Shown here: positions 16,870-25,921 of the stretch, in pieces | Position numbering within the stretch: position 1 is the stretch's first letter | Layout: every line of letters begins with the position of its first letter | Assembly: GCA_000209465.1 (NCBI GenBank) | Contig: GL890583.1 | Span: forward strand, 193,116-257,115 | DNA from: Lachnospiraceae oral taxon 107 str. F0167 | GTDB lineage: Bacteria > Bacillota > Clostridia > Lachnospirales > Lachnospiraceae | Direction of reading: 5' to 3' | Length of the DNA stretch: 64,000 nt | The notes under the pieces: model-generated | Told to the model about the DNA's origin: nothing | The model's input: the letters and a program-made list of their open reading frames with translations, nothing else | Databases searched by the model: none | Program-made: the position numbers and the translations under genes

Positions 16870-17820
16870 ATGTTGGAAATAAAGAATGTGAGTAAATCCT
16901 ATGGAAGGCATACGGCATTGTCAAATCTGAATCTAAATATACCTGACGGTGCATTATTCGGGCTGGTAGGTCCAAATGGTGCAGGAAAAACAACCGCAAT
17001 GAAGATTATTTCGGGTATTATATTTCCGGACAATGGAGATATTATTTTTAATAATATAAATTTATGCCGAGAAAAGAAAGCCACAAAGGAAATTGTAGGA
17101 TATGTTCCGGATGTACTTGGAATATATGATGATATGACGGTTTTTGAGTATATGCTGTTTTTTGCCGCAACATACGGACTTACCGGATATGTTGCAAGAA
17201 AGAAGGCGGATATCCTCCTTGAGCAGGTGGGTATGACCGATAAGAAAAATTTTTATTTAAATGAGCTTTCAAGAGGCATGCAGCAAAAGCTATGTGTAGC
17301 CAGGGCACTTATACATAATCCGGAGCTTATCATTATGGATGAGCCTGCAAGCGGACTTGATCCAAGGGCAAGATATGAATTAAAAGAGCTTTTGCAGGAA
17401 CTGAATGCCGCGGGAAAGACTGTAATACTCAGTTCTCATATCTTATCCGAGGTTTCTGAAATATGTACGGATATAGGGATTATCGAGGGAGGTAAAATGA
17501 TAATATCCGGAGCCGTTGAGGATATATTGGCCAAGGTGGAAGGTGCAAATCCTATAAAAATAAAAGTTTTAAATAATGAAAGTTTGGCACTTGAAATATT
17601 AAAAAAGAATAAAAAAGTTAGGATTTTATCTGTAGATAATAGCTATTTTATGGTATACTTTGATGGTAAGAAGTTAGACGAAGCTAAGTTGCTGGGGGAA
17701 CTTGTAAAGAACAATATACTTGTTAGTGAGTTTATAAGAGAACCGGGCAGTTTGGAGTCATACTTTATTAAAGTTACCAATCATTCAAATGAAAGCGTGA
17801 TTTTTAGCAATGAATATTAA
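16870..17820 (+). CDS. ABC transporter ATP-binding protein
   Basis: A 316-residue ABC ATPase with Walker A GPNGAGKTT (about 36-44), signature LSRGMQQKL, Walker B LIIMDEPASGLD and switch histidine in LSSHILSEV. The C-terminal 80 residues form the extension typical of NatA/GldA/CcmA-type exporters. The start codon directly abuts the stop of the 812-aa gene and the end overlaps the permease gene by 11 bases, so the three are co-translated. The substrate is unknown. Confidence 0.93.
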   Translation: MLEIKNVSKSYGRHTALSNLNLNIPDGALFGLVGPNGAGKTTAMKIISGIIFPDNGDIIFNNINLCREKKATKEIVGYVPDVLGIYDDMTVFEYMLFFAATYGLTGYVARKKADILLEQVGMTDKKNFYLNELSRGMQQKLCVARALIHNPELIIMDEPASGLDPRARYELKELLQELNAAGKTVILSSHILSEVSEICTDIGIIEGGKMIISGAVEDILAKVEGANPIKIKVLNNESLALEILKKNKKVRILSVDNSYFMVYFDGKKLDEAKLLGELVKNNILVSEFIREPGSLESYFIKVTNHSNESVIFSNEY

Positions 17821-18685
17821 TCCGATTTATGAAAGGGAACATAGGGTAAGCACAAGAAGTTTAAAGCTTTCAATGGCTATTTTAATATTTAATTTTATTG
17901 TGGCTGCCGTTACCTTGATAGAGATGAATGAAGTTGTGGATTATGCCAGAAAAACTTCAATTATTGATTACACATCATTCTTGCAGATATTTAAAATTGT
18001 AATATTTTTACCTGCAATTTTACTTATATTTGTAGCACCCAGTTTTATATCGGGTTCAATAAGTGATGAAAGGCAGAGGGGAACACTTGAAATACTTTTG
18101 ACAACCAAAATGACTGCAAGAAGTATTGTTTTTGGAAAGTTTTTAAGTCTTTTTGCTTCGATAATGCTCATTTTGGTATCACAGCTGCCTATTATGGCTA
18201 TTTTATTCTTATATGGCGGTATATCGGTTTTGGATATTATAAAACTGGTGATAAATTTTGTGGTATTTGTAATACTGATTATTTCAATGGGGATATTTTG
18301 TTCAAGTATTGCTGTAAAAACAAGTGTGGCTACGGCATTGGTTTATTCAACGGTACTTGGGCTTTTCGTAGGGACTTTGGTATTATATTTTTTAGCCGCA
18401 AATTCATTTATGATGAATGAAAACAATAGTTTGGGAATTCTTTTTATAAGATTCAGCAAATTTGTTTTGTTATTTAATCCTTTGGTCAGTATGGATTTTT
18501 TACTGTCAAAGATTATGGGTGAAGACAGTTCGGACATATTGGTAAGCCTTTTTTGGTACGATAACTGGTTTTACATAAATATGGTTTTGGACTTGTTATT
18601 ATCCATTTTACTTTTGGCATTATCTATAGTGAAAATAAAACCACATTGTAAAACATGGAGGAAGTATGGCAACAGTAATTTATAA
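17810..18685 (+). CDS. ABC-2 type permease
   Basis: A 291-residue integral membrane protein with six hydrophobic segments (about 20-40, 58-78, 105-130, 142-162, 174-196 and 262-282) and the ABC-2 cytoplasmic motif ISDERQRGTLEILLTTKM after the second helix, which contacts the ATPase. This matches GldF/NatB-like permeases. It overlaps the ATPase gene upstream and the zinc-ribbon gene downstream by 20 bases. With the ATPase and the 812-aa protein it makes a Gld-like three-part exporter, although gliding itself is not implied in this lineage. Confidence 0.9.
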   Translation: MNINPIYEREHRVSTRSLKLSMAILIFNFIVAAVTLIEMNEVVDYARKTSIIDYTSFLQIFKIVIFLPAILLIFVAPSFISGSISDERQRGTLEILLTTKMTARSIVFGKFLSLFASIMLILVSQLPIMAILFLYGGISVLDIIKLVINFVVFVILIISMGIFCSSIAVKTSVATALVYSTVLGLFVGTLVLYFLAANSFMMNENNSLGILFIRFSKFVLLFNPLVSMDFLLSKIMGEDSSDILVSLFWYDNWFYINMVLDLLLSILLLALSIVKIKPHCKTWRKYGNSNL

Positions 18686-19937
18686 ATGCAAAAATTGTGG
18701 TGGTCCGGTAAAGTATTCAGCAACACTTGGAAAGTTTAATTGCGAATATTGTAATACCGTATATTCTGAGGATGAGGTAAAGGCACTGACTCTATTATCA
18801 GAGAGAGAAGATGTGGTGGTGGATGCTGTAAACGGCGACTATGTGGAGTATCACTGCCCAAGCTGCGGAGCAAATATAGTAACGGATGAAACAACAGTGG
18901 CTACAAACTGTTATTATTGCAATAATCCGATAGTAATGTCAGGCAAACTTGAAAGTTCACAGATGCCTACCAAGGTCATACCTTTCAGAGTTGATAAGAA
19001 AAAGGCTTTGGAATCCTTTGAAAGCTGGATAAAGACCAAAAAATTCGTACCGAAGAGCTTCTTTAATGATAAACAGGAGATAGAAGAAATAAACGGAGTA
19101 TACTTCCCTTATTGGCTTTATAACACCAATGTTTTGGTCGACATTGACAGAGAGGGCAGCAGGACATATACAAGGACTGAGGGAGATTACAGGGTTACAT
19201 ACAGAAAGGATTTCAGAATAGTAAGAAAGGGAGATATAGATGTAAAAAATCTCCCCAAGCTGGCACTTGCAAAGTCAAATAAAGTGCTTGTAGAATCTGT
19301 ATATCCATTTGATTTTAATAATGCAATAAACTTTGATTCTTCATATTTGAGCGGTTTTGTAGCTGAAAAAAAGGATATTGAAAAGGAAGCGCTGATGAAT
19401 TCCATCGAGGATGATGTATACAAATACTCAACAAAGGTGGTAAGAGATTCAATGACTGGAGAGAGTGTAAATGTCGTGAATAACGATTTTACCGTAGGTC
19501 AAGGAAGCTTTGAGTATGCTATGTTGCCTGTTTGGGCTATCTCTTATAATGATAAGGACAGCAATAAACACTTTTTCTTCAGTGTAAACGGACAAACAGG
19601 AAAGGTAGTAGGTAAATTACCTATAGATAATGCCAAACTTTATCTGTCAGGACTTATGGCGATATTACCTTTATTTTTAATAATTAATGCTATACTGTAT
19701 TTTACGGGTAATTTGCAAACAGGTACTTTTTTAATTGCATTGGTGGGCAGTATTATCGCATATTTACTATATGTACATAAAGTGCATTCGGATTATAATA
19801 TGACATCATCCGGTGTTGTAAACAGGGGTGTAAATCAGATAGACTTTAATAATAATTATGCCGAGAAGATAGAGTATTGTAAGGATATAGACCTCGGCAC
19901 AAGGGTGATTAGCAGGTCAAGGATTGAAAGAAAATAG
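18666..19937 (+). CDS. Membrane protein with tandem TFIIB-type zinc ribbons
   Basis: A 423-residue protein. Two Cys4 zinc ribbons occupy the N-terminus (YKCKNCGGPV...FNCEYCNTVY and YHCPSCGANI...NCYYCNNPIV, residues about 6-80). A long soluble domain with a conserved-looking FPYWLYNTNVLVDID segment follows, then two membrane helices (about 328-346 and 350-368) and a short basic tail. Proteins annotated as TFIIB-type zinc-ribbon proteins of this length recur in Clostridia but have no established function. The zinc ribbons here need not bind DNA. Overlap with the permease gene by 20 bases and a GGAGG site argue that it belongs to the ABC operon. Confidence 0.75.
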   Translation: MATVIYKCKNCGGPVKYSATLGKFNCEYCNTVYSEDEVKALTLLSEREDVVVDAVNGDYVEYHCPSCGANIVTDETTVATNCYYCNNPIVMSGKLESSQMPTKVIPFRVDKKKALESFESWIKTKKFVPKSFFNDKQEIEEINGVYFPYWLYNTNVLVDIDREGSRTYTRTEGDYRVTYRKDFRIVRKGDIDVKNLPKLALAKSNKVLVESVYPFDFNNAINFDSSYLSGFVAEKKDIEKEALMNSIEDDVYKYSTKVVRDSMTGESVNVVNNDFTVGQGSFEYAMLPVWAISYNDKDSNKHFFFSVNGQTGKVVGKLPIDNAKLYLSGLMAILPLFLIINAILYFTGNLQTGTFLIALVGSIIAYLLYVHKVHSDYNMTSSGVVNRGVNQIDFNNNYAEKIEYCKDIDLGTRVISRSRIERK

Positions 19938-19950
19938 ATTAAAGATAAAC

Positions 19951-19979
19951 TTTATTATTTTTAATATATATGTTATAGT
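19951..19979 (+). promoter_or_regulatory. Weak candidate promoter for thrC
   Basis: TTTATT (19951-19956) and TATAGT (19974-19979) are separated by 17 bases in the 70-bp gap before thrC. The -35 matches only 3 of 6. A small hairpin, TTTAGA-CAA-TCTAAA, follows at 19979-19993. Confidence 0.3.
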
Positions 19980-20007
19980 TTAGACAATCTAAAAATAGGA
20001 GTTTAGA

Positions 20008-21507
20008 ATGGAATTCATAAAGTATAAAAGTACCAGAGGCAAGGAAGCGGGAGTAAATGCATCAGAAGCGATTTTAAAAGGTCTAGCGGATGACGGCGGT
20101 CTGTTTATGCCTGAAAAATTCCCGAAATTTGATTTTTCTTTGGAAGAATTAAAGGGGAGAAGATATCAGGATATTGCCTATGAGGTTATGAAACTTCTTT
20201 TAAGTGATTACACCAAAGAAGAATTGACGGATTGTATAGAAAAGGCATATGATGAGAAGTTTGATACAGAAGAGATTGCACCTCTTGTAAAAGCAAACGG
20301 TGTGTATTTTCTGGAACTTTTCCATGGTGATACCATAGCTTTTAAGGATATGGCATTGTCGATATTACCGCATCTTCTTACCACAGCGGCAAAGAAAAAC
20401 GGTATAAAAAATAAAATAGTGATTCTTACAGCCACAAGCGGTGATACAGGTAAGGCTGCAATGTCGGGATTTTGCGATGTTGAGGGTACAGGTATTATTG
20501 TATTCTATCCTAAAGACGGTGTAAGTAATGTACAGAGATTGCAAATGGTTACCCAAAAGGGTGATAATACAGATGTTGTTGCAATACATGGAAACTTTGA
20601 TGATGCACAAACAGGTGTAAAAAAGATATTTTCAGATAAGGAATTTGCAAAAAAACTTTCTGAAAACGGAATACAGCTTTCAAGTGCAAATTCTATAAAT
20701 ATAGGACGTTTGGTACCACAGATAGCTTACTATGTCTATGCCTATGTGAAGCTTTTGGAAAGCGGTGATATAGCAGCCGGAGAAAAGATAAATGTCTGTG
20801 TACCTACAGGAAACTTCGGAAATATATTGGCAGCATATATAGGAAAACAGATGGGATTACCTGTGGATAAGCTTATATGTGCATCAAATGAGAACAAAGT
20901 TTTATTTGATTTCTTTGAAAATGGGGTTTATGATAGAAACCGAAAGTTTGTTTTGACCTCTTCACCGTCTATGGATATACTTATTTCAAGTAATCTGGAA
21001 AGATTGATTTATTTAAGTTGTGGAAGTGACGGAGAGTATGTGGCAAAACTTATGAAGGATTTGGCATCAGGCGGTAAATATGAAATCACAAAGGATATGA
21101 AAGATTTTATGAAGGATTTTACCGGAGGATATGCCGATGAAAATAAAAATTTTGCAGGTATAAAATCTCTGTATGACGGTACAGGTTATATTATAGATAC
21201 ACATACAGGAGTGGCATATTCTGTATATGAGGATTATAAAAACACCTCAAAGGATATGACAAAGACCGTTATAGCATCCACAGCCAGTCCATATAAGTTT
21301 GCAGACAGTGTGTTGGAGGCAATCTATGGACAAAGGCAGGATATGGGAGATTTTGAAGTCATAGATAAATTGCATGAGATTGGAGCACCTGATATCCCAA
21401 GGGCAATAGTCGAGATAAAGGATGCAAAGATCAGACATACAAGAGAATGTGACAGTGCAGATATGCAAAAAGAAGTAGAAGATATTCTATTTAACAACAG
21501 GAGGTAA
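20008..21507 (+). CDS. thrC: Threonine synthase
   Basis: ThrC converts O-phosphohomoserine to threonine with PLP. The 499-residue protein is the long form, with N-terminal KYKSTRGKEAGVNASEAI and ADDGGLFMPEKFP motifs and the PLP lysine in HGDTIAFKDMAL (near 113). The phosphate-binding ATSGDTGKAAM loop follows, then SANSINIGRLVPQIAYY and VPTGNFGNILAAYIGKQMG. Length and motif order are standard. It is followed 2 bp later by the aldolase gene. The other pathway gene in the window, asd (30266), is unlinked, and no homoserine kinase or dehydrogenase is nearby. Confidence 0.96.
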   Translation: MEFIKYKSTRGKEAGVNASEAILKGLADDGGLFMPEKFPKFDFSLEELKGRRYQDIAYEVMKLLLSDYTKEELTDCIEKAYDEKFDTEEIAPLVKANGVYFLELFHGDTIAFKDMALSILPHLLTTAAKKNGIKNKIVILTATSGDTGKAAMSGFCDVEGTGIIVFYPKDGVSNVQRLQMVTQKGDNTDVVAIHGNFDDAQTGVKKIFSDKEFAKKLSENGIQLSSANSINIGRLVPQIAYYVYAYVKLLESGDIAAGEKINVCVPTGNFGNILAAYIGKQMGLPVDKLICASNENKVLFDFFENGVYDRNRKFVLTSSPSMDILISSNLERLIYLSCGSDGEYVAKLMKDLASGGKYEITKDMKDFMKDFTGGYADENKNFAGIKSLYDGTGYIIDTHTGVAYSVYEDYKNTSKDMTKTVIASTASPYKFADSVLEAIYGQRQDMGDFEVIDKLHEIGAPDIPRAIVEIKDAKIRHTRECDSADMQKEVEDILFNNRR

Positions 21508-21509
21508 TT

Positions 21510-22373
21510 ATGTTAGTAGCAGCTAAAGAAATGCTGGATAAGGCAAGAGCGGGACATTATGCGGTAGGACATTTTAATATCAACAATTTAGAGTGGACCA
21601 AGTCGGTATTGGCAGTGGCACAGGAAATGAATTCTCCGGTAATTCTTGGAGTTTCAGAAGGTGCAGGAAAGTATATGGTAGGTTATAAGACAGTTGCCGA
21701 TATGGTAAAGAATATGATTGAGGAAATGGGTATTACAGTACCTGTAGCTCTTCACCTTGACCATGGTTCATACGAGGGCTGTAAGAAATGTATAGAAGCA
21801 GGTTTTTCTTCAATAATGTTTGACGGTTCACATTTTTCTATAGAGGAGAATGTTGAAAAGACTAAGGAACTTGTAGAATTGGCACATGCAAACGGAATGT
21901 CACTCGAGGCTGAGGTAGGCTCAATAGGTGGTGAGGAAGACGGTGTTATAGGCGCAGGAGAATTTGCAGATCCTGATGAGTGCAAGATGATTGCGGATCT
22001 TGGTGTAGATTTCCTTGCAGCAGGTATCGGAAATATTCATGGTAAGTATCCTGCTAACTGGCCGGGACTTAACTTTGATGTTTTGGCTAAGGTACAGGAA
22101 AAAACAGGTAGCGTTCCGTTGGTACTTCACGGAGGTACAGGTATTCCGAAGGAGATGATTCAAAAGGCTATTTCTCTTGGTGTATCAAAAATCAATGTAA
22201 ATACTGAATGCCAGCTGTCTTTTGCAGAGGCAACAAGAAAGTATATTGAGGCAGGAAAGGATCTTGAAGGTAAGGGCTTTGATCCGAGAAAACTCCTTGC
22301 ACCGGGAGCAGAGGCTATAAAGGCGACTGTAAGAGAGAAGATAGAGCTCTTCGGTTCAGCAAATAAGGCTTGA
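21510..22373 (+). CDS. fba: Class II fructose-1,6-bisphosphate aldolase
   Basis: A zinc-dependent aldolase that interconverts fructose-1,6-bisphosphate with DHAP and glyceraldehyde-3-phosphate. The 287-residue chain shows the zinc histidines in LHLDHGSYEGC and GIGNIHGKYP and in LVLHGGTGIP, the acidic EAEVGSIGGEEDG loop and the phosphate-binding INVNTECQ. Length suits the FbaA/GatY class. A strong AGGAGG site precedes ATG 21510, 2 bp after thrC, and a strong intrinsic terminator follows. Tagatose-bisphosphate aldolase is a less likely reading given the single central-metabolism context. Confidence 0.95.
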   Translation: MLVAAKEMLDKARAGHYAVGHFNINNLEWTKSVLAVAQEMNSPVILGVSEGAGKYMVGYKTVADMVKNMIEEMGITVPVALHLDHGSYEGCKKCIEAGFSSIMFDGSHFSIEENVEKTKELVELAHANGMSLEAEVGSIGGEEDGVIGAGEFADPDECKMIADLGVDFLAAGIGNIHGKYPANWPGLNFDVLAKVQEKTGSVPLVLHGGTGIPKEMIQKAISLGVSKINVNTECQLSFAEATRKYIEAGKDLEGKGFDPRKLLAPGAEAIKATVREKIELFGSANKA

Positions 22374-22385
22374 TTGAAATAAATG

Positions 22386-22415
22386 TGGTCACTACAAATG
22401 TAGTGACCATTTTTA
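22386..22415 (+). terminator. Intrinsic terminator of thrC-fba
   Basis: Perfect 11-bp stem TGGTCACTACA (22386-22396) with TGTAGTGACCA (22399-22409), followed by five T. The very tight two-base loop would open to about four in RNA. Confidence 0.9.
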
Positions 22416-22461
22416 TGTAAATCCCCAATTTACAGCATTTAAAGCAATAACTGTATAGAAT

Positions 22462-22713
22462 TTAATATGCATTTTCATTATTTTTTGAAAATTTATAATT
22501 TACCCCCGATAATATAAATATCATCACCGCATTAAATATAAGCATCAAAACAGCTGTATTTATATTAAATTTATTTGAAACTACGCCTATAATATATGGG
22601 GTGAGTATGCCGCCGATTGAAGTAAGTGCGGTAAATACTGTCATAGCAAAGGCTGAGCCTTGCAAGGATTCCTTGGATATGGCATAACAAAGAGGAAACA
22701 AAAATCTGTTCTC
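22462..22713 (-). pseudogene. C-terminal remnant of an MFS transporter
   Basis: The minus strand encodes a stretch that reads like the last two or three helices of a major facilitator transporter: RFLFPLCYAISKES, then TALTSIGGILTPYIIGVVS and a final hydrophobic helix ending in KFSKNNENAY. The frame stays open to 22809, but the part beyond about 22713 has no transporter character and runs into the rarA promoter. Ten or so upstream helices are missing. It has no plausible ribosome binding site or promoter. I interpret it as a decayed gene fragment left between fba and rarA. Confidence 0.6.
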
Positions 22714-22797
22714 TGTTTTTCTCCATAAAACTCTCCCGATAAAAACAATATAATGCTCTATTTTATCATATTTTTGAGCAAAATGATAACAGGATAT

Positions 22798-22825
22798 TTG
22801 ACATTTCAAAAAAATGTGGTAAAGT
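22798..22825 (+). promoter_or_regulatory. Sigma-A promoter of rarA-rho
   Basis: Consensus -35 TTGACA (22798-22803), 16-base spacer and -10 TAAAGT (22820-22825), about 28 bases upstream of the rarA start codon. The predicted leader is therefore short. Confidence 0.65.
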
Positions 22826-22853
22826 AAAGAATATCAACCTACATGGAGAAATA

Positions 22854-24179
22854 ATGGATTTATTTGATTATATGAAAGAAGTTAATGAAAAAGAAGATGC
22901 CCCGTTAGCTTCAAGATTAAGACCCGATTCTTTAGATTCGATAGTAGGGCAGGAACATATTTTGGGAAAAGATAAATTCTTATACAGAGCAATAAAGGCT
23001 GATAAATTGAGTTCGATTATATTCTTTGGTCCTCCCGGATGTGGAAAGACAACCATAGCAAAGGTCATTGCAAATACCACAAAATCAAATTTTAAGCAAA
23101 TCAATGCCACTATGGCAGGAAAAAAGGAGATGGAAGAAGCGGTATCGGAAGCCAAGATATCATTTTCGATGTATAAGAAAAAAACTATCTTGTTTATTGA
23201 TGAAATTCACAGGTTCAATAAGTCTCAACAGGATTATTTATTGCCATTTGTAGAGGATGGTACAATAATACTTATAGGTGCAACTACCGAAAATCCCTTC
23301 TTTGAGGTAAACAAGGCTTTGATTTCCAGATCGAGGGTTTTAGAACTCAAATCGCTTTCTGATAAAGATATAGAATATATTTTAGAAAAGGCGATTAGTG
23401 ATAGGGAAAGAGGTATGGGGAGATATGAAACCGATATTTCTAAAGAAGCAATAGAATTTCTTGCAAAAAGTGTTTCAGGAGATGCAAGAAATGCATTAAA
23501 TGCATTGGAACTTGCAATACTTACCACGGATATTTCAGAGGACGGGAAGATTCATATAGATATAAATATTATCAGTGAATGTGTTCAAAGAAAGATTTTA
23601 AAATATGATAAGGACGGAAATAGCCATTATGATACTATTTCAGCCTTTATAAAGAGTATGAGAGGCTCAGATCCCGATGCGGTAATGTATTATCTGGCAA
23701 AGATGCTCTATGCAGGTGAAGATATAAAGTTTATTGCCAGAAGAATACTTATATGTGCAGCCGAGGATGTGGGACTTGCAGATCCGAATGCTCTAAATAT
23801 AGCCACCAATGCCTTTTTGGCAGTGGAAAGGGTGGGTATGCCCGAGGCAAGAATAATTCTCTCGGAGGCGGCAAATTATATAGCCTGTGCACCAAAGTCA
23901 AATGCATCATATTTGGCAATAAATGAGGCATTGAAATTTGTGGAGGAAAACAGTGATTTTGAAGTTCCAAAACATATCAGAAATGCAAATTATGCCGGAG
24001 AAAAGGATATCGGAATAGGAGTGGGTTATAAATATGCTCATGAATATGAAAACCATTATATTGATCAGCAATACCTGCCGTATGAGATAAGGGACAAAGT
24101 TTTTTTAAATCTTACGAATATGGGATATGAGAAGTCAATAAAGGATTATTTAAATAAAATAAAAAAGAAAGATAGATAA
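22854..24179 (+). CDS. rarA: Replication-associated recombination protein A (RarA/MgsA)
   Basis: An AAA+ ATPase related to clamp-loader subunits and the WRNIP1 family that acts at stalled replication forks. The 441-residue chain carries RPDSLDSIVGQEHILG, Walker A FFGPPGCGKTT (about 59-69), Walker B ILFIDEIHRFNKSQQD, sensor 1 IGATTENPFFEV, sensor 2 GDARNALNALE and the C-terminal tetramerisation region with SNASYLAINEAL and GIGYKYAHEY-like residues (GVGYKYAHEYENHY). Length is normal. ATG 22854 follows TGGAGA. rho starts one base after its stop codon, so the two are probably co-transcribed. Confidence 0.95.
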   Translation: MDLFDYMKEVNEKEDAPLASRLRPDSLDSIVGQEHILGKDKFLYRAIKADKLSSIIFFGPPGCGKTTIAKVIANTTKSNFKQINATMAGKKEMEEAVSEAKISFSMYKKKTILFIDEIHRFNKSQQDYLLPFVEDGTIILIGATTENPFFEVNKALISRSRVLELKSLSDKDIEYILEKAISDRERGMGRYETDISKEAIEFLAKSVSGDARNALNALELAILTTDISEDGKIHIDINIISECVQRKILKYDKDGNSHYDTISAFIKSMRGSDPDAVMYYLAKMLYAGEDIKFIARRILICAAEDVGLADPNALNIATNAFLAVERVGMPEARIILSEAANYIACAPKSNASYLAINEALKFVEENSDFEVPKHIRNANYAGEKDIGIGVGYKYAHEYENHYIDQQYLPYEIRDKVFLNLTNMGYEKSIKDYLNKIKKKDR

Positions 24180-24180
24180 T

Positions 24181-25869
24181 ATGAGGGAGAAATTACAAAC
24201 TTTATCATTAGTACAGTTAAAAGAAATTGCAAAGGAACAGGGATTTAAAGGGGTTAGTAACTTAAATAAAGCCAATATAATAGACTTGTTAGTGGAATTT
24301 TCTGAAAACCAAAATAAAACAGCATCAAAAAATGAAGTGGTTTCACCTGAAATGGTGACAAGAGATAATTCCTATCAAAGAGAGAACTATTCAAATCCCG
24401 GCAATTATTCCAATCAAAACAGAAGCAACTATAATAATACGCAGAGAAATACTGTGAATCAAAACAGAACAATGGGATATAATAATACATATCAAAGCGG
24501 GCAAAGATATAATAATCAATTAAACAATCAAGGAAATATGCCTAATTATTATCAGAACCAGAATCAGTATAATAATCAAAATCAATATTCAAATCAGTAT
24601 CAGAATCAGTACAGCGGTTCAAATCAGTATCAAAACCAGTATCAGCCTCAAAATCAACAGGGATACAGAAATGATTATTATGATAATCAATATGGTGCCA
24701 GATATCAAAGAGATTATGTAACAGATATCAGAGATTTGGATTCAGGTGAGATTGCTGAAGGAATACTTGAGGTCATGCCTGACGGATTCGGTTTTATAAG
24801 ATGTGAAAATTTCCTTCCGGGGGATAATGATGTCTATGTATCTCCTACACAGATAAAGAAATTCAGAATGAAAACCGGTGATGTTGTATCGGGTGTAAAA
24901 AAGATAAAAGCGGCTACAGAAAAATTTGCGGCTCTGCTATATATAAATACAGTAAATTCATTCCCACCGGATGTATTGGAGACAAGACCGAATTTTGAGG
25001 ACTTGACACCGATCTTCCCTGATAGTAGGATACATCTTGCAAGTGACGATTCCGCATCAAAGGCTATGAGAATAGTGGATTTGCTCTCACCTATAGGCAG
25101 AGGACAAAGAGGAATGATAGTTTCACAGCCTAAGGCGGGAAAGACCACTCTGTTAAAGGAGATAGCAAAGTCTATTACAGAAAATCAAAAGGATATGCAT
25201 CTGATTATATTGTTGATAGATGAGAGACCTGAAGAGGTAACCGATATTAAAGAGGCTATTGTGGGAGATAATGTGGAGGTTATATATTCTACATTTGATG
25301 AATTGCCGGAAAGACATAAGAGAGTGTCCGAGATGGTAATAGAGAGAGCTAAAAGACTTGTAGAGCATGGAAAAGACGTAATGATACTGCTTGATTCCAT
25401 TACAAGGCTTGCAAGAGCTTATAATCTTACAGTAGCACCAAGCGGAAGAACTTTATCCGGTGGACTTGATCCTGCGGCGCTTCATATGCCTAAGCGATTC
25501 TTCGGAGCAGCCAGAAATATCAGAGAGGGTGGAAGTCTTACAATACTTGCAACCGCTTTGGTAGATACCGGAAGCAGAATGGATGATGTTGTCTTTGAGG
25601 AGTTTAAGGGTACCGGGAATATGGAGCTGGTGCTTAACAGAAAGCTTTCTGAAAAGAGAATTTTCCCGGCAATCGATGTTTTAAAGAGTTCTACAAGAAG
25701 AGATGATTTGCTTTTAAGCAAAGAAGAGGCTGAGGTAGTCGGAATAATGAGAAAAGGTTCTGATAATCCGAAGCCTGAAGAGTTGGCTGAAAAGATTATC
25801 GAAGAGTTTGACTCTACAAAGAACAATGAAGATCTTATTGTAGATATTCTTACAAGAGGGTTTAATTAA
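24181..25869 (+). CDS. rho: Transcription termination factor Rho with Asn/Gln/Tyr-rich insertion
   Basis: Rho is the hexameric RNA translocase for factor-dependent termination. The domains are an N-terminal SAP-like Rho_N (about 8-40), an inserted low-complexity region (61-179), a cold-shock RNA-binding domain (about 185-255, EGILEVMPDGFGFIRCENF) and the ATPase core with Walker A SQPKAGKTTLLK, Walker B MILLDSITRLARAYN, the Q-loop region LDPAALHMPKRFFG and the R-loop GTGNMELVLNRKL. The chain is 562 residues against about 420 for E. coli Rho, the excess lying mainly in the insertion. Hand count of residues 61-179 gives 32 Asn, 25 Gln and 21 Tyr of 119. The ribosome binding site is weak. Confidence 0.96.
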   Translation: MREKLQTLSLVQLKEIAKEQGFKGVSNLNKANIIDLLVEFSENQNKTASKNEVVSPEMVTRDNSYQRENYSNPGNYSNQNRSNYNNTQRNTVNQNRTMGYNNTYQSGQRYNNQLNNQGNMPNYYQNQNQYNNQNQYSNQYQNQYSGSNQYQNQYQPQNQQGYRNDYYDNQYGARYQRDYVTDIRDLDSGEIAEGILEVMPDGFGFIRCENFLPGDNDVYVSPTQIKKFRMKTGDVVSGVKKIKAATEKFAALLYINTVNSFPPDVLETRPNFEDLTPIFPDSRIHLASDDSASKAMRIVDLLSPIGRGQRGMIVSQPKAGKTTLLKEIAKSITENQKDMHLIILLIDERPEEVTDIKEAIVGDNVEVIYSTFDELPERHKRVSEMVIERAKRLVEHGKDVMILLDSITRLARAYNLTVAPSGRTLSGGLDPAALHMPKRFFGAARNIREGGSLTILATALVDTGSRMDDVVFEEFKGTGNMELVLNRKLSEKRIFPAIDVLKSSTRRDDLLLSKEEAEVVGIMRKGSDNPKPEELAEKIIEEFDSTKNNEDLIVDILTRGFN

Positions 25870-25882
25870 AAATATAAGTTTA

Positions 25883-25921
25883 AATGTAACAGTTTGGCAT
25901 TTGCCGGACTGTTACATTTTT
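25883..25921 (+). terminator. Strong intrinsic terminator between rho and parE
   Basis: AATGTAACAGT (25883-25893) pairs perfectly with 25908-25918, extended inward by TTGGC/GCCGG with two G-T pairs and an ATTT loop, followed by a five-T run. It ends only 16 bases before the parE start codon, leaving no room for a separate downstream promoter. Confidence 0.85.
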
